A stretch of DNA of 64,000 nt, taken from Pseudomonas asiatica. GTDB taxonomy: Bacteria > Pseudomonadota > Gammaproteobacteria > Pseudomonadales > Pseudomonadaceae. Below the pieces are notes generated by a model that worked only from the letters and a program-made list of their open reading frames with translations, did no database searches and was not told the origin of the DNA. How positions within the stretch are numbered: position 1 is the first letter of the stretch; the number at the start of each line of letters is the position of its first letter. The stretch lies in contig NZ_BLJF01000001.1 in the NCBI RefSeq assembly GCF_009932335.1, forward strand, positions 3,038,001 through 3,102,000, read 5' to 3'. This document shows positions 40,408-49,458 of the stretch, piece after piece. The position numbers were made by a program, and so were the translations under genes.

Positions 40408-41157
40408 TTAGATTACCTTCGCTTCGTTCTTCAGCTTCTCGACCAGTTCGGCCACCGATTTGACCTTGATGCCAGCGCTGCGGGCAGCCGGGGCTTCAAC
40501 CTTCAGGGTCTTGTTGGTGGAGGCGAGGGAAACGCCCAGCGCGTCTGGAGTAACAGTCTCCAGCGGCTTCTTCTTGGCCTTCATGATGTTCGGCAGCGAC
40601 GCGTAGCGCGGTTCGTTCAGGCGCAGGTCGGTAGTGACGATGGCTGGCAGGTTCAGTGCAACGGTCTGCAGGCCGCCGTCGATTTCACGGGTGACGTTCA
40701 GCTTGTCGCCAGCCACTTCGACCTTGGAGGCGAAAGTGCCCTGGGCGAAGCCGGTCAGCGCAGCCAGCATCTGGCCGGTCTGGTTGTTGTCACTGTCGAT
40801 GGCCTGCTTGCCGAGGATGACCAGCTGCGGCTGCTCTTTGTCGACAACGGCTTTCAGCGCCTTGGCCACGGCCAGGGAATTCAGTTCGTCAGCGGCTTCG
40901 ACCAGGATGGCACGGTCGGCACCCAGGGCCAGGGCAGTACGCAGTTGCTCCTGGGCAGTGGCCGGGCCGACGGAAACGACGACGATCTCGGACGCGACGC
41001 CCTTTTCCTTCAGGCGTACGGCTTCTTCCACGGCGATTTCGCAGAAGGGGTTCATGGACATCTTGACGTTAGCAAGGTCGACGCCGGAGTTGTCCGCCTT
41101 GACGCGAACCTTGACGTTGTAGTCGACCACTCGTTTGACAGCTACAAGAACCTTCAT
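40408..41157 (-). CDS. etfB: electron transfer flavoprotein beta subunit
   Basis: 249 residues starting [20 protein letters not shown]. Family motifs include [19 protein letters not shown] and the recognition segment [35 protein letters not shown] ribosome binding site precedes the ATG. It forms the ETF heterodimer with EtfA, and the ETF:ubiquinone oxidoreductase gene is divergent. Confidence 0.97.
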   Translation of the reverse strand: MKVLVAVKRVVDYNVKVRVKADNSGVDLANVKMSMNPFCEIAVEEAVRLKEKGVASEIVVVSVGPATAQEQLRTALALGADRAILVEAADELNSLAVAKALKAVVDKEQPQLVILGKQAIDSDNNQTGQMLAALTGFAQGTFASKVEVAGDKLNVTREIDGGLQTVALNLPAIVTTDLRLNEPRYASLPNIMKAKKKPLETVTPDALGVSLASTNKTLKVEAPAARSAGIKVKSVAELVEKLKNEAKVI

Positions 41158-41230
41158 GGATTCCTCGTTACTCTCCGGTGAATAGATAGTCGCCAGGGGC
41201 AGAGCCCTGCGATGCGCGTGGGTACAAGGG

Positions 41231-41397
41231 CACCTCTAAAAACGTACCGGGAGGCGGTAACTTCACAGTGACCGAACAGTCTTGTCCGGACTCTTGCGAC
41301 AAATACTCACGGGTCATTTTCTGTCGTGGCGTGTAAACTCCACTACAAACCGGCCAAAGGCCGCAAAACCCTGCTCCACACCTGGTCTTTAGAGGTG
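41231..41397. other. widely spaced inverted repeat upstream of etfB
   Basis: CACCTCTAAA (41231-41240) is repeated inverted as TTTAGAGGTG (41388-41397), perfect over 10 bases, 147 bases apart. It lies within the 556-base gap between etfB and etf-QO. It may mark a looping operator or be chance. I found no convincing -35/-10 pair for etfB in the stretch between. Confidence 0.3.
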
Positions 41398-41532
41398 TAC
41401 CTGCGCCCGGCTGCAAGCCTACGGCGAACGTAAAACCGCTCGTATCTTGACCGTAACACCCAATCCGGTCAATACGGCAAATCGGTCACCCTCCAGCCGC
41501 GTTCCTGTGATTTTACTGGCCTGCGGCAAATT

Positions 41533-41546
41533 CAAACAAACGTTTG
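41533..41546. promoter_or_regulatory. PsrA-like operator at the etf-QO promoter
   Basis: CAAAC-AAAC-GTTTG fits the published PsrA recognition pattern (C/G)AAAC-N2-4-GTTTG(C/G). PsrA is the long-chain-fatty-acid-responsive TetR regulator of Pseudomonas, reported to act on etf genes in P. aeruginosa. The box ends two bases before the -35 of the etf-QO promoter. Confidence 0.6.
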
Positions 41547-41548
41547 TA

Positions 41549-41577
41549 TTGGACCCGCCAAGTGGTGTAGATATAAT
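41549..41577 (+). promoter_or_regulatory. sigma-70 promoter for the ETF:ubiquinone oxidoreductase gene
   Basis: TTGGAC (41549-41554), a 17-base spacer and a perfect TATAAT (41572-41577). It predicts a leader of about 130 bases before the GTG start at 41714. Confidence 0.75.
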
Positions 41578-41713
41578 GCGCGGCCAAGACAAAACGGTGT
41601 AGTCCGTCATTTGCCCAGCTACAGTTCCGCCGTTGCGTAGAACCGCTGCGAATGCCCCGCGCACCCAATAAGACAAAGCAACAGCACGAGCCTTGATGAG
41701 TAGGAGAGAACCA

Positions 41714-43378
41714 GTGGAACGCGAATACATGGAATTCGACGTGGTCATCGTCGGCGCCGGCCCGGCGGGCCTGTCCGCCGCCTGCCGCCTGAAGCAGAAG
41801 GCCGCCGAAGCCGGTAGCGAAATCAGCGTCTGCGTGGTGGAAAAAGGCTCTGAAGTCGGCGCCCACATCCTCTCCGGCGCGGTGTTCGAACCCCGCGCCC
41901 TGAACGAGCTGTTCCCCGACTGGAAAGAGCTCGGCGCGCCGCTGAACACCGAAGTGAAGCGTGACGACATCTACGTACTCAAGGATGCAGGCAGTTCGAC
42001 CAAGGTGCCTGACCTGTTCGTGCCCAAGACCATGCACAACCAGGGTAACTACATCATCTCCCTGGGCAACCTGTGCCGCTGGCTGGCCCAGCAGGCCGAG
42101 AACCTGGGCGTGGAAGTCTACCCGGGCTTCGCCGCCCAGGAAGCGCTGTTCGATGAAAACGGAGTGGTGCGCGGCATTGTCACCGGCGACATGGGTGTGG
42201 ACCGTGAAGGCAACCCGAAAGACGGCATGTACACCCCTGGCATGGAGCTGCGTGGCAAGTACACCCTGTTCGCCGAAGGTTGCCGTGGCCACATCGGCAA
42301 GCAGCTGATCAAGCGCTTCAACCTGGATAGCGAAGCCGACGTCCAGCACTACGGCATCGGCCTGAAGGAAATCTGGGAAATCGACCCGGCCAAGCACGAG
42401 CAGGGCCTGGTGGTGCACACCGCTGGCTGGCCGCTGGACGTCATGGCCAAGGACAACACTGGTGGTTCGTTCCTCTATCACCTGGAAAACAACCAGGTGG
42501 TGGTCGGCCTGATCGTCGACCTGTCCTACGCCAACCCGTACCTGTCGCCGTTCGACGAGTTCCAGCGTCTCAAGCACCACCCGGTGATGGCGCAATACCT
42601 CGAAGGCGGCAAGCGCATCAGCTACGGTGCCCGTGCCATCTGCAAGGGCGGTTTCAACTCGCTGCCGAAAATGGTCTTCAACGGCGGCGCGCTGATCGGC
42701 TGCGACCTGGGCACCCTGAACTTCGCCAAGATCAAGGGCAGCCACACCGCAATGAAGTCCGGCATGCTCGCCGCCGAAGCGGTGGCTGATGCACTGATCG
42801 CCGGCAGCGAAGGCGGTGACCAGCTCAACGGTTACGTCAGCGCCTTCAAGGCCAGCTGGCTGTACGAGGAGCTGTTCGCCAGCCGCAACTTCGGCCCGGC
42901 CATGCACAAGTTCGGCCCGCTGCTGGGCGCGGCATTCAACTATGTGGACCAGAACTGGTTCGGCGGCAAGCTGCCGTTCACCCTGCACGACACCAAGCCG
43001 GACTACGCCTGCCTGAAGCTGGCGGCGGAGTCGCAGAAGATCGATTACCCGAAACCGGACGGCAAGCTCAGCTTCGACAAGCTCAGCTCGGTATTCCTCT
43101 CCAGCACCAACCACGAAGAGGAACAGCCCTGCCACCTGAAGCTGACCGACCCGAACGTGCCGATCGCCAGCAACCTGCCGCTGTATGACGAGCCGGCCCA
43201 GCGCTACTGCCCGGCAGGCGTGTACGAGGTTGTCACCCAGGAAGACGGCAGCAAGCGCTTCCAGATCAACGCGCAGAACTGCGTGCATTGCAAGACCTGC
43301 GACATCAAGGACCCGGCCCAGAACATCACCTGGGTCACCCCTGAAGGCGCTGGCGGGCCGAACTACCCGAACATGTAA
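41714..43378 (+). CDS. electron transfer flavoprotein-ubiquinone oxidoreductase
   Basis: 554 residues from a GTG at 41714 with TAGGAG seven bases upstream; an ATG seven codons earlier lacks such a site. It shows FAD-binding FDVVIVGAGPAGLSAACRL, ILSGAVFEPRAL, the membrane/quinone region GGFNSLPKMVFNGGALIGCDLG, and a C-terminal [4Fe-4S] ferredoxin segment (RYCPAG, NCVHCKTCDIKDPAQNI). It passes electrons from EtfAB to ubiquinone at the inner membrane, closing the beta-oxidation electron path with the divergent etfBA. Confidence 0.96.
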   Translation: MEREYMEFDVVIVGAGPAGLSAACRLKQKAAEAGSEISVCVVEKGSEVGAHILSGAVFEPRALNELFPDWKELGAPLNTEVKRDDIYVLKDAGSSTKVPDLFVPKTMHNQGNYIISLGNLCRWLAQQAENLGVEVYPGFAAQEALFDENGVVRGIVTGDMGVDREGNPKDGMYTPGMELRGKYTLFAEGCRGHIGKQLIKRFNLDSEADVQHYGIGLKEIWEIDPAKHEQGLVVHTAGWPLDVMAKDNTGGSFLYHLENNQVVVGLIVDLSYANPYLSPFDEFQRLKHHPVMAQYLEGGKRISYGARAICKGGFNSLPKMVFNGGALIGCDLGTLNFAKIKGSHTAMKSGMLAAEAVADALIAGSEGGDQLNGYVSAFKASWLYEELFASRNFGPAMHKFGPLLGAAFNYVDQNWFGGKLPFTLHDTKPDYACLKLAAESQKIDYPKPDGKLSFDKLSSVFLSSTNHEEEQPCHLKLTDPNVPIASNLPLYDEPAQRYCPAGVYEVVTQEDGSKRFQINAQNCVHCKTCDIKDPAQNITWVTPEGAGGPNYPNM

Positions 43379-43397
43379 GGCCCCTGACCTGCACTAA

Positions 43398-43438
43398 CAA
43401 AAAGCCCCCGGTTCTCACGAGCCGGGGGCTTTTTGTTT
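43398..43438 (+). terminator. rho-independent terminator of the etf-QO gene
   Basis: AGCCCCCGG (43403-43411) and CCGGGGGCT (43422-43430) form a 9-bp stem with a 10-base loop, followed by TTTTTG. It is flanked by A-runs. Confidence 0.92.
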
Positions 43439-43443
43439 TACCT

Positions 43444-43544
43444 GTACCGGCCTCATCGCCGGCAAGCCAGCTCCCACCTCGACCGCATCGACCTCGAGCC
43501 ATGCGCTATCCCTGTGGGAGCCGGCTTGCCGGCGATGAGGCCAG
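43444..43544. repeat. REP element pair (inverted)
   Basis: CCGGCCTCATCGCCGGCAAG at the left arm (43447-43476) and its near-inverse at the right (43511-43543), with a 34-base spacer. It lies between the convergent etf-QO and MFS genes. Confidence 0.85.
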
Positions 43545-43560
43545 AACAAACAACAGAAAA

Positions 43561-44886
43561 CTATTTTTCACCACACATTACCGGCATCGGCTCTGCCGCG
43601 AACGCCAATGGTTCCCGACGCCCAAAGTACAAGGCCGTCAGCAACCCCACCGTGCCCATGGCAAGACAAAAGCCGACACACACCCACGGGCTCCACGGCA
43701 TCAGCGCAATCAGCGCCAGCGGCGTGGTGCTGGCCCAAAGCGCGTAGGCCACGTTATAGGTGAAGGAGATGCCCGACACGCGGATCTCGGCCGGGAACAA
43801 CCCGACCATCACTGACGGCACCACGCCCACCACACCGCAGGACAGGCCCGCCAGCGCATAGGCCAGCCAGGTCATGCCCCATTGCCCCACCAGGCTGGCA
43901 TACAACGCACCGATGCCCATCGGTAGCAACAGGCTGTAGAGCATCAGCGCGCGCCAGGCGCCTGCACGGTCGACCAGCAGCCCGGCGAGCACGCAGCCGA
44001 TGTTGAGGAAGACGATGCCCACGCTGCTAAGGGCAAAGGTGTGCCCGGCACTCATGCCGAAGCGCTGCTGCATCACTGTCGGGGTAATCACCACCAGCAC
44101 CACCACGGCGGAAGTCAGCACGCAGGTCAGCAGCGCCGCCGGGATCAACGCCCGGCGGTGTTCGCCCAGCACCCGCCGCAGCGGGAAGCTCACCGGCTGC
44201 TCCTGGCGCGCGCGCAGGGCAAGGAACACCGGTGTTTCGCTGAGCCAACGACGCAGCCACACGCCGATCACGCCGAATACCCCGCCGAGCAGGAACGGGT
44301 AGCGCCAGGCGTAGTCGAGGATTTCTTGCGGGGTGAACACTTGCGCCAGCAAGGTCGCGGTCAGTGCCCCCAGCAGATAGCCAAAGGTCAAGCCGGCCTG
44401 CAGGAAGCCCAGGGCATAACCGCGCCGCCCGGCTGGCGCGTGCTCGGCGACGAAGGTCCAGGCACTCGGCACCTCGCCGCCCACCGCCGCGCCCTGCAAA
44501 ATACGCAGTGCCAGCAGGATCAGCGGTGCAGCGTAGCCGATGTCGGCGTAGGTCGGCATCACCCCGATCAACAGGCACGGCAGGGCCATCATCAGGATGC
44601 TCAGGCTGAAGACCCGCTTGCGTCCCAGGTGGTCGGCGAAGTGCGCCATAAGGATGCCGCCCAGCGGCCGCGCCAGGTAGCCGGTGACAAAGATTCCGAA
44701 GCTTTGCAGCAGGCGCAGCCACTCGGGCATCTCGGGCGGGAAGAACAACTGGCTTAGGGTCAGCGCAAAGAATACGAAGATGATGAAATCGTAGATCTCC
44801 AGCGCGCCGCCCAACGCCGCCAGGCCCAGGGTCCGGTGGTCGCCGCGGCTGAACCGTGGCGGGCGAGCGGTATCGATGGCAGTCAT
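43561..44886 (-). CDS. MFS transporter, metabolite:H+ symporter type
   Basis: 441 residues with 12 predicted helices. The MHS-subfamily marks are ALEIYDFIIFVFFA in TM1, GILMAHFADHLGRKRVFSLSI after TM2, and RILQGAAVGGEVPSAWTFVAEHAP before TM5. Relatives carry citrate, proline/betaine, shikimate or 2-oxoglutarate. The substrate is not predictable. A lone gene next to the pyoverdine region with no shared promoter motif. Confidence 0.88.
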   Translation of the reverse strand: MTAIDTARPPRFSRGDHRTLGLAALGGALEIYDFIIFVFFALTLSQLFFPPEMPEWLRLLQSFGIFVTGYLARPLGGILMAHFADHLGRKRVFSLSILMMALPCLLIGVMPTYADIGYAAPLILLALRILQGAAVGGEVPSAWTFVAEHAPAGRRGYALGFLQAGLTFGYLLGALTATLLAQVFTPQEILDYAWRYPFLLGGVFGVIGVWLRRWLSETPVFLALRARQEQPVSFPLRRVLGEHRRALIPAALLTCVLTSAVVVLVVITPTVMQQRFGMSAGHTFALSSVGIVFLNIGCVLAGLLVDRAGAWRALMLYSLLLPMGIGALYASLVGQWGMTWLAYALAGLSCGVVGVVPSVMVGLFPAEIRVSGISFTYNVAYALWASTTPLALIALMPWSPWVCVGFCLAMGTVGLLTALYFGRREPLAFAAEPMPVMCGEK

Positions 44887-44958
44887 GGCAGGGTCCGCAA
44901 ATCGGCAAAGGGCAAGAGGATAGCAAATAGCTGCCCCCTTGCCCCGCCCGCTGCGGCT

Positions 44959-45438
44959 TTAGCGGTTGAACATGGTATTGACGAAATTGGCCTTCGGCCG
45001 TGGCCGCGCCGTGGCAGCCGGCATGGCGCCCGGCAGCGGTAGCCTGCCGACCTGCAGCGGCGAATCGATGATCGCCATGAATGCCTCCAGTGCCTCGTTG
45101 TCGGGCACCTGGGGCAAGCTCATGCTGACGGCCTGGCGCTCGGTCTGCGGCACCAACGGCACTTGCAACTGGTTGGAGTGATAAAGCAGGGCATGCTGGA
45201 TCTGCGTGCTGACGCGACAGAAGCGCGCCAGATCGACCCCGACATGGCTGGCCAGCTCGATATTGCCCAATAACAGGTGGAAAGGCTGCAAGGCACTCAG
45301 CACCAGGCGCTGCAGCTCCTCGAAGCTTTCCACTGGCGCTATCCGGTAGTAGCCCAGGCCGTTGAGCAGCCGCTCCAGTTGCAGGCGCTGGCAGGGGTGT
45401 GCATCGGCGATGAGGATGCGCAGGGTCTTGTTGGCCAT
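44959..45438 (-). CDS. degenerate receiver-domain protein
   Basis: 159 residues. The N-terminus RILIADAHPCQRLQLERLLNGLGY is a receiver-domain start with the acidic residue Asp12. The strand that should carry the phosphoacceptor reads HLLLGNIELASHVG, giving Gly58-Asn59 where LLLD is normal. It therefore looks like a pseudo-receiver that cannot be phosphorylated in the usual way. Residues 125-159 form a Pro/Ala-rich tail with no output domain. It lies between the MFS gene and the ECF sigma gene. The function is unknown; a protein-binding regulator is a reasonable guess. Confidence 0.7.
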   Translation of the reverse strand: MANKTLRILIADAHPCQRLQLERLLNGLGYYRIAPVESFEELQRLVLSALQPFHLLLGNIELASHVGVDLARFCRVSTQIQHALLYHSNQLQVPLVPQTERQAVSMSLPQVPDNEALEAFMAIIDSPLQVGRLPLPGAMPAATARPRPKANFVNTMFNR

Positions 45439-45606
45439 GGTGGGACCTGGGCAGTTGGGAAATGGTTAGGCTCCATGACCATACTGCGCCAGTAACGGCT
45501 GCTGCCTAGGCTACGCCTGGCAAGGGTCTTCTTTGATAGAAGTCGGGAAAACCGTGGAAATCAAGTGATCGACTGACGGAATTTTCATCCGCCTTCAACC
45601 CGGCGA

Positions 45607-46083
45607 TCAGGATTCCCACTCGCGCATGCGCACACGACAGTGCTTCATGGCGTTGACGATGTGCTTTTCCACCAGGCTGCGGGAAATACCCAGGTGCTCG
45701 GCAATCTGGTGGTGTGACAAGCCTTCGAGCTTGCGCAGCAGGAAGCAGTCGCGGCAGACCTTGCTCAGCTCATCCAGGGCACGCTGCATAAGCGCCAGGC
45801 GCTGGTCGAGCTGCATGTCATGGGTCGGCGCCGGGGTGTGCCAGCGCTCGTCGTTGTCCAGCACCTCCAGTGGCTCGGCCTGGCGCACCTGGTGCCGGCG
45901 GTGGCGGTCGACAACCAGGTTGAGCGCGGTGCGGTAAAGGAAAGCACGCGGGTGCTCGATGCGCTCGGCGTCGGTGCGCTCCAGCACTCGCAGGTAGGCA
46001 TCATGCGCTACGTCTTCGGCGGCCTGACGACTGCCCAGGCGCGAAGAAAGGAAACCCACCAGTTCGCGATAGTAATGTTCCAC
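45607..46083 (-). CDS. fpvI: ECF sigma factor of the FpvI type
   Basis: 158 residues from a GTG start (46083). The sigma2 region shows VGFLSSRLGSRQAAEDVAHDAYLRVLER and HPRAFLYRTALNLVVD, and the sigma4 HTH shows GLSHHQIAEHLGISRSLVEKHIVNAMKHCR. Size and sequence fit the iron-starvation FecI/FpvI subgroup. Its place beside pvdRT-opmQ is that of fpvI in P. aeruginosa, where it drives the ferripyoverdine receptor gene. The cognate anti-sigma gene fpvR is absent from this spot. Symbol assigned by synteny. Confidence 0.8.
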   Translation of the reverse strand: MEHYYRELVGFLSSRLGSRQAAEDVAHDAYLRVLERTDAERIEHPRAFLYRTALNLVVDRHRRHQVRQAEPLEVLDNDERWHTPAPTHDMQLDQRLALMQRALDELSKVCRDCFLLRKLEGLSHHQIAEHLGISRSLVEKHIVNAMKHCRVRMREWES

Positions 46084-46171
46084 GACGTTACCTGAGATCG
46101 TCCTGCCAGCCTATGCCAGAAAGCCCTTTCAGGCAGCAACGCGGGACCGAGTGATGTCAACGTGCGATCTT

Positions 46172-46190
46172 ACAAATTATAATTATTCTC
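46172..46190. promoter_or_regulatory. Fur box upstream of fpvI and pvdR
   Basis: The 19-base site ACAAATTATAATTATTCTC matches the classic Fur consensus GATAATGATAATCATTATC at 13 of 19 positions. It covers a minus-strand TATAAT (46181-46176) that could be the -10 of fpvI. Iron-loaded Fur bound here would shut off the sigma gene. Confidence 0.6.
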
Positions 46191-46262
46191 AGCAACAAGG
46201 GTATGTCATGGGCGATCTAGCGCCTGTCGCCATACACCTGTCAGCCCCTACTCAATATTCGC

Positions 46263-46286
46263 TAAATCCCCTCCTGCTGCTTTCGT
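46263..46286 (+). promoter_or_regulatory. PvdS-type promoter (iron-starvation box) of pvdRT-opmQ
   Basis: TAAAT (46263-46267), exactly 16 bases, then CGT (46284-46286), the published PvdS promoter pattern. The extended box GCTAAATCCC is also complete. It lies 31 bases before the pvdR ATG. Confidence 0.85.
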
Positions 46287-46317
46287 CTATCTGGCACCCA
46301 CTCGCCTGGATGTCTGC

Positions 46318-47490
46318 ATGAGACCTTTAACCAACACCCGGCGCCGGCTCCTGCTCAGCGGCCTGGGCCTGCTCGGCCTGGGCAGCCTGCTGGCCTGGAA
46401 GGCCCTGCCCTACGGTGCACAGCCAATCAGCACGGTTGCCGTGACCCGCGCCGACATCGAAAGCAGCGTTACCGCACTGGGCACCCTGCAACCAAGGCGC
46501 TACGTGGACGTCGGTGCCCAGGCATCGGGGCAGATCCACACCCTGCATGTGGAGGTCGGCGACACGGTGCGCAAAGGCCAGCTGCTGGTCGAGATCGACC
46601 CTTCTACCCAGCAGGCCCGGCTGGATGCCGGCCGCTACTCGATCGACAACCTCAAGGCCCAGCTGGCCGAACAACGCGCTCAGTTCCAACTGGCCCGGCA
46701 GCAGCTCAAACGCCAACGGGAGCTGGCCACCGCTGGTGCCACCCGTGACGAGGACGTGCAAACGGCCGCCGCACAGCTGAAGGTCACCCAGGCGCGCATC
46801 GACATGTTCCAGGCGCAGATCCGCCAGGCCCAGGCCAGCCTGCGCAGCGACGAGGCCGAGCTGGGCTACACGCGCATCTACGCGCCGATGGACGGCACGG
46901 TAGTGGCGGTGGACGCCCGTGAGGGGCAAACCCTCAATGCCCAACAACAAACCCCGTTGATCCTGCGCATCGCCAAGCTCTCGCCGATGACCGTGTGGGC
47001 CCAGGTGTCGGAGGCCGACATCGGCAAGGTCACCCCGGGCATGACCGCCTACTTCACCACCCTGGCCGGCGGCAAGCGCCGCTGGACCAGCACCGTGCGG
47101 CAAGTGCTGCCGATCCCGCCCAAGCCACTGGAGCAGGCCAGCCAGGGCGGCGGCAGCCCGGCCAGCGTCAGCAATGGCAGTGCCGGCAGCCAGGTGGTGC
47201 AGTACAGCGTGCTGCTGGATGTCGACAACCCGGACGGCGCCCTGATGGCCGAGATGACCACGCAGGTGTTCTTTGTCGCCGGCAAAGCCAGCCAGGTGCT
47301 GACCGTACCACTGGCCGCGCTGGACGACGGCGATGGCCTGCGCCTGGCGCATGTGCTGACCCGCGACGGCAAGGTGGAACAGCGCCAGGTACGCACCGGC
47401 CTAAGCGACCGCCTGCGCGTGCAGGTGCTGGACGGCCTCAACGAAGGCGAACGCCTGGTGATAGGCGCCCCTGGCGTCAGCGGAGGTTGA
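46318..47490 (+). CDS. pvdR: pyoverdine efflux periplasmic adaptor PvdR
   Basis: 390 residues, MacA/HlyD-type membrane fusion protein. An N-terminal membrane anchor (LLLSGLGLLGLGSLLAW) is followed by biotinyl-lipoyl halves (VDVGAQASGQIHTLHVEVGDTVRKGQLL and YTRIYAPMDGTVVAVDAREGQTL) around an alpha-hairpin coiled coil, then beta-barrel segments. In P. aeruginosa PvdRT-OpmQ exports new and recycled pyoverdine from the periplasm. The stop is immediately followed by the pvdT ATG, and the PvdS-type promoter lies upstream. Confidence 0.92.
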   Translation: MRPLTNTRRRLLLSGLGLLGLGSLLAWKALPYGAQPISTVAVTRADIESSVTALGTLQPRRYVDVGAQASGQIHTLHVEVGDTVRKGQLLVEIDPSTQQARLDAGRYSIDNLKAQLAEQRAQFQLARQQLKRQRELATAGATRDEDVQTAAAQLKVTQARIDMFQAQIRQAQASLRSDEAELGYTRIYAPMDGTVVAVDAREGQTLNAQQQTPLILRIAKLSPMTVWAQVSEADIGKVTPGMTAYFTTLAGGKRRWTSTVRQVLPIPPKPLEQASQGGGSPASVSNGSAGSQVVQYSVLLDVDNPDGALMAEMTTQVFFVAGKASQVLTVPLAALDDGDGLRLAHVLTRDGKVEQRQVRTGLSDRLRVQVLDGLNEGERLVIGAPGVSGG

Positions 47491-49455
47491 ATGAGCACAC
47501 CCCTGATCGAGCTGGTCGACATCCGTAAATCCTACGGCGGCATCGAAACGCCCAAGGTCGATATCCTTCATGGCATCAGCTTGCGCATCCATCCCGGCGA
47601 GTTCGTCGCCATCGTCGGCGCCTCTGGCTCCGGCAAATCGACCTTGATGAATATCCTCGGCTGCCTCGACCGCCCCACTTCCGGCAGCTACCGCTTCGCC
47701 GGCAAGGATGTGGCCGAACTGGGCAGCGATGAACTGGCCTGGCTGCGCCGCGAGGCGTTCGGCTTCGTGTTCCAGGGCTACCACCTGATCCCCTCGGGCT
47801 CGGCCCAGGAAAACGTCGAAATGCCGGCCACCTATGCCGGCATCGCCGCCAACGAACGCCACGCCCGTGCCAGCGCCCTGCTCGGCCGCCTGGGCCTGGC
47901 CAGCCGCACTGGCAACCGCCCGCACCAGTTGTCTGGCGGCCAGCAACAACGGGTGTCGATTGCCCGGGCGTTGATGAACGGTGGCCATATCATCCTCGCC
48001 GACGAACCCACCGGCGCCCTCGACAGCCACAGCGGCACCGAAGTGATGGCGTTGCTCGACGAGCTGGCCAGCCAGGGCCACGTGATCATCCTGATCACCC
48101 ATGACCGCAATGTCGCGGCGCGGGCGCAGCGCGTGATCGAAATTCGCGACGGCCTGATCATCAGCGATTCGGCCGCCGACAAGCCCATGGTCGAAAACAG
48201 TCGCGGGCTACAGGCCGACCAGCTGCGCCAGCGCCTGGACCATGGCGCAACCTTGCACGGGGCATGGAAAGGTGAATTGTTCGAAGCCCTGCAGGCGGCC
48301 TGGCGGGTGATGTGGGTCAACCGCTTCCGCACCGCCCTGACCCTGCTGGGGATCGTCATCGGCGTGGCCTCGGTGGTGGTGATGCTGGCAGTGGGCGAAG
48401 GCAGCAAGCGCCAGGTCATGGCGCAGATGGCAGCCTTCGGCTCGAACATCCTCTACCTGAACGGCAAGCCGGCGAGCCTGGGCGAGCAGGCTGGCACCAT
48501 CACCCTCGACGATGTCGCCGCCATCGGCCAACTGCCACAGGTCAAGCACGTGATGCCGGTGATCGGCGAAAAGATGATGGTGCGCCACGGCAACAACAGC
48601 CAGCGGTTCTATGTGGGTGGCAACAACACCGGGTTCCCCGAAATTTTCAACTGGCCGGCGGTGCAAGGCAGCTTCTACAGCGATGCCGATGAAGCCAACG
48701 CTGCCGCGGTGGCGGTGATCGGCCAGAAAGTGCGGGAAAAGATGCTCGACCCTGGGCGCGACCCGCTGGGGCAGTACCTGTTGATCGGCAATGTGCCGTT
48801 CCAGGTGGTCGGTATCCTGGCCGGCAAGGGCGCCAGCTCTGGCGACCAGGACAGCGACGGGCGCATCGTGGTGCCCTACTCCGCCGCAGCCATCCGCCTG
48901 TTCGGCCAGCGTGACCCGGACTACATCGCCGTTGCCGCCCTGGACTCCACGCGTGTCAACGAGGCCGAAGCGGCCATCGACAAGCTGCTGCGCCAGCGCC
49001 ACAACGGCCGCCAGGACTTCGAGCTGGCCAATGACGCGGCGCTGATCCAGGCCGAAGCGCGCACGCAGAACAGCCTGTCGCTGATGCTGGGGGCGATCGC
49101 CGCGATCTCGCTGCTGGTGGGCGGCATCGGCGTGATGAACATAATGTTGATGACCGTGCGCGAGCGCACCCGTGAAATCGGTATCCGCATGGCCACCGGC
49201 GCGCGCCAGCGCGACATCCTGCGGCAATTCCTCAGCGAGGCGGTGATGCTGTCGATGGTCGGCGGCCTGGCCGGCATCGTCCTGGCCCTGGCCATAGGTG
49301 GCGGCCTGATGCTGGCCGAAGTGGCGGTGGCCTTTGCCCTGCCTGCCATGCTCGGCGCCTTCGCCTGTGCTGTCGTCACCGGCATCGTGTTCGGCTTCAT
49401 GCCAGCGCGCAAGGCCGCTCGCCTCGACCCGGTCAAAGCCCTTACCAGCGAATAA
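47491..49455 (+). CDS. pvdT: pyoverdine efflux ATP-binding/permease PvdT
   Basis: 654 residues, a MacB-type fusion. The N-terminal ATPase has Walker [10 protein letters not shown] (43-51), signature [15 protein letters not shown] and Walker [13 protein letters not shown] linker follows, then an FtsX-like membrane part: TM1 near [18 protein letters not shown], a large periplasmic domain, and three C-terminal helices including [25 protein letters not shown]. It powers export through PvdR and OpmQ. Start and stop are tightly packed with pvdR and opmQ. Confidence 0.93.
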   Translation: MSTPLIELVDIRKSYGGIETPKVDILHGISLRIHPGEFVAIVGASGSGKSTLMNILGCLDRPTSGSYRFAGKDVAELGSDELAWLRREAFGFVFQGYHLIPSGSAQENVEMPATYAGIAANERHARASALLGRLGLASRTGNRPHQLSGGQQQRVSIARALMNGGHIILADEPTGALDSHSGTEVMALLDELASQGHVIILITHDRNVAARAQRVIEIRDGLIISDSAADKPMVENSRGLQADQLRQRLDHGATLHGAWKGELFEALQAAWRVMWVNRFRTALTLLGIVIGVASVVVMLAVGEGSKRQVMAQMAAFGSNILYLNGKPASLGEQAGTITLDDVAAIGQLPQVKHVMPVIGEKMMVRHGNNSQRFYVGGNNTGFPEIFNWPAVQGSFYSDADEANAAAVAVIGQKVREKMLDPGRDPLGQYLLIGNVPFQVVGILAGKGASSGDQDSDGRIVVPYSAAAIRLFGQRDPDYIAVAALDSTRVNEAEAAIDKLLRQRHNGRQDFELANDAALIQAEARTQNSLSLMLGAIAAISLLVGGIGVMNIMLMTVRERTREIGIRMATGARQRDILRQFLSEAVMLSMVGGLAGIVLALAIGGGLMLAEVAVAFALPAMLGAFACAVVTGIVFGFMPARKAARLDPVKALTSE

Positions 49456-49458
49456 CCC

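Noticed and set aside
41168..41416. An 82-codon minus-strand frame between etfB and etf-QO
   Set aside because: No homology, no ribosome binding site and no codon bias; the stretch is better read as the etfB leader and promoter region.
41513..43288. A minus-strand frame of 591 codons
   Set aside because: Antisense to the ETF:ubiquinone oxidoreductase gene.
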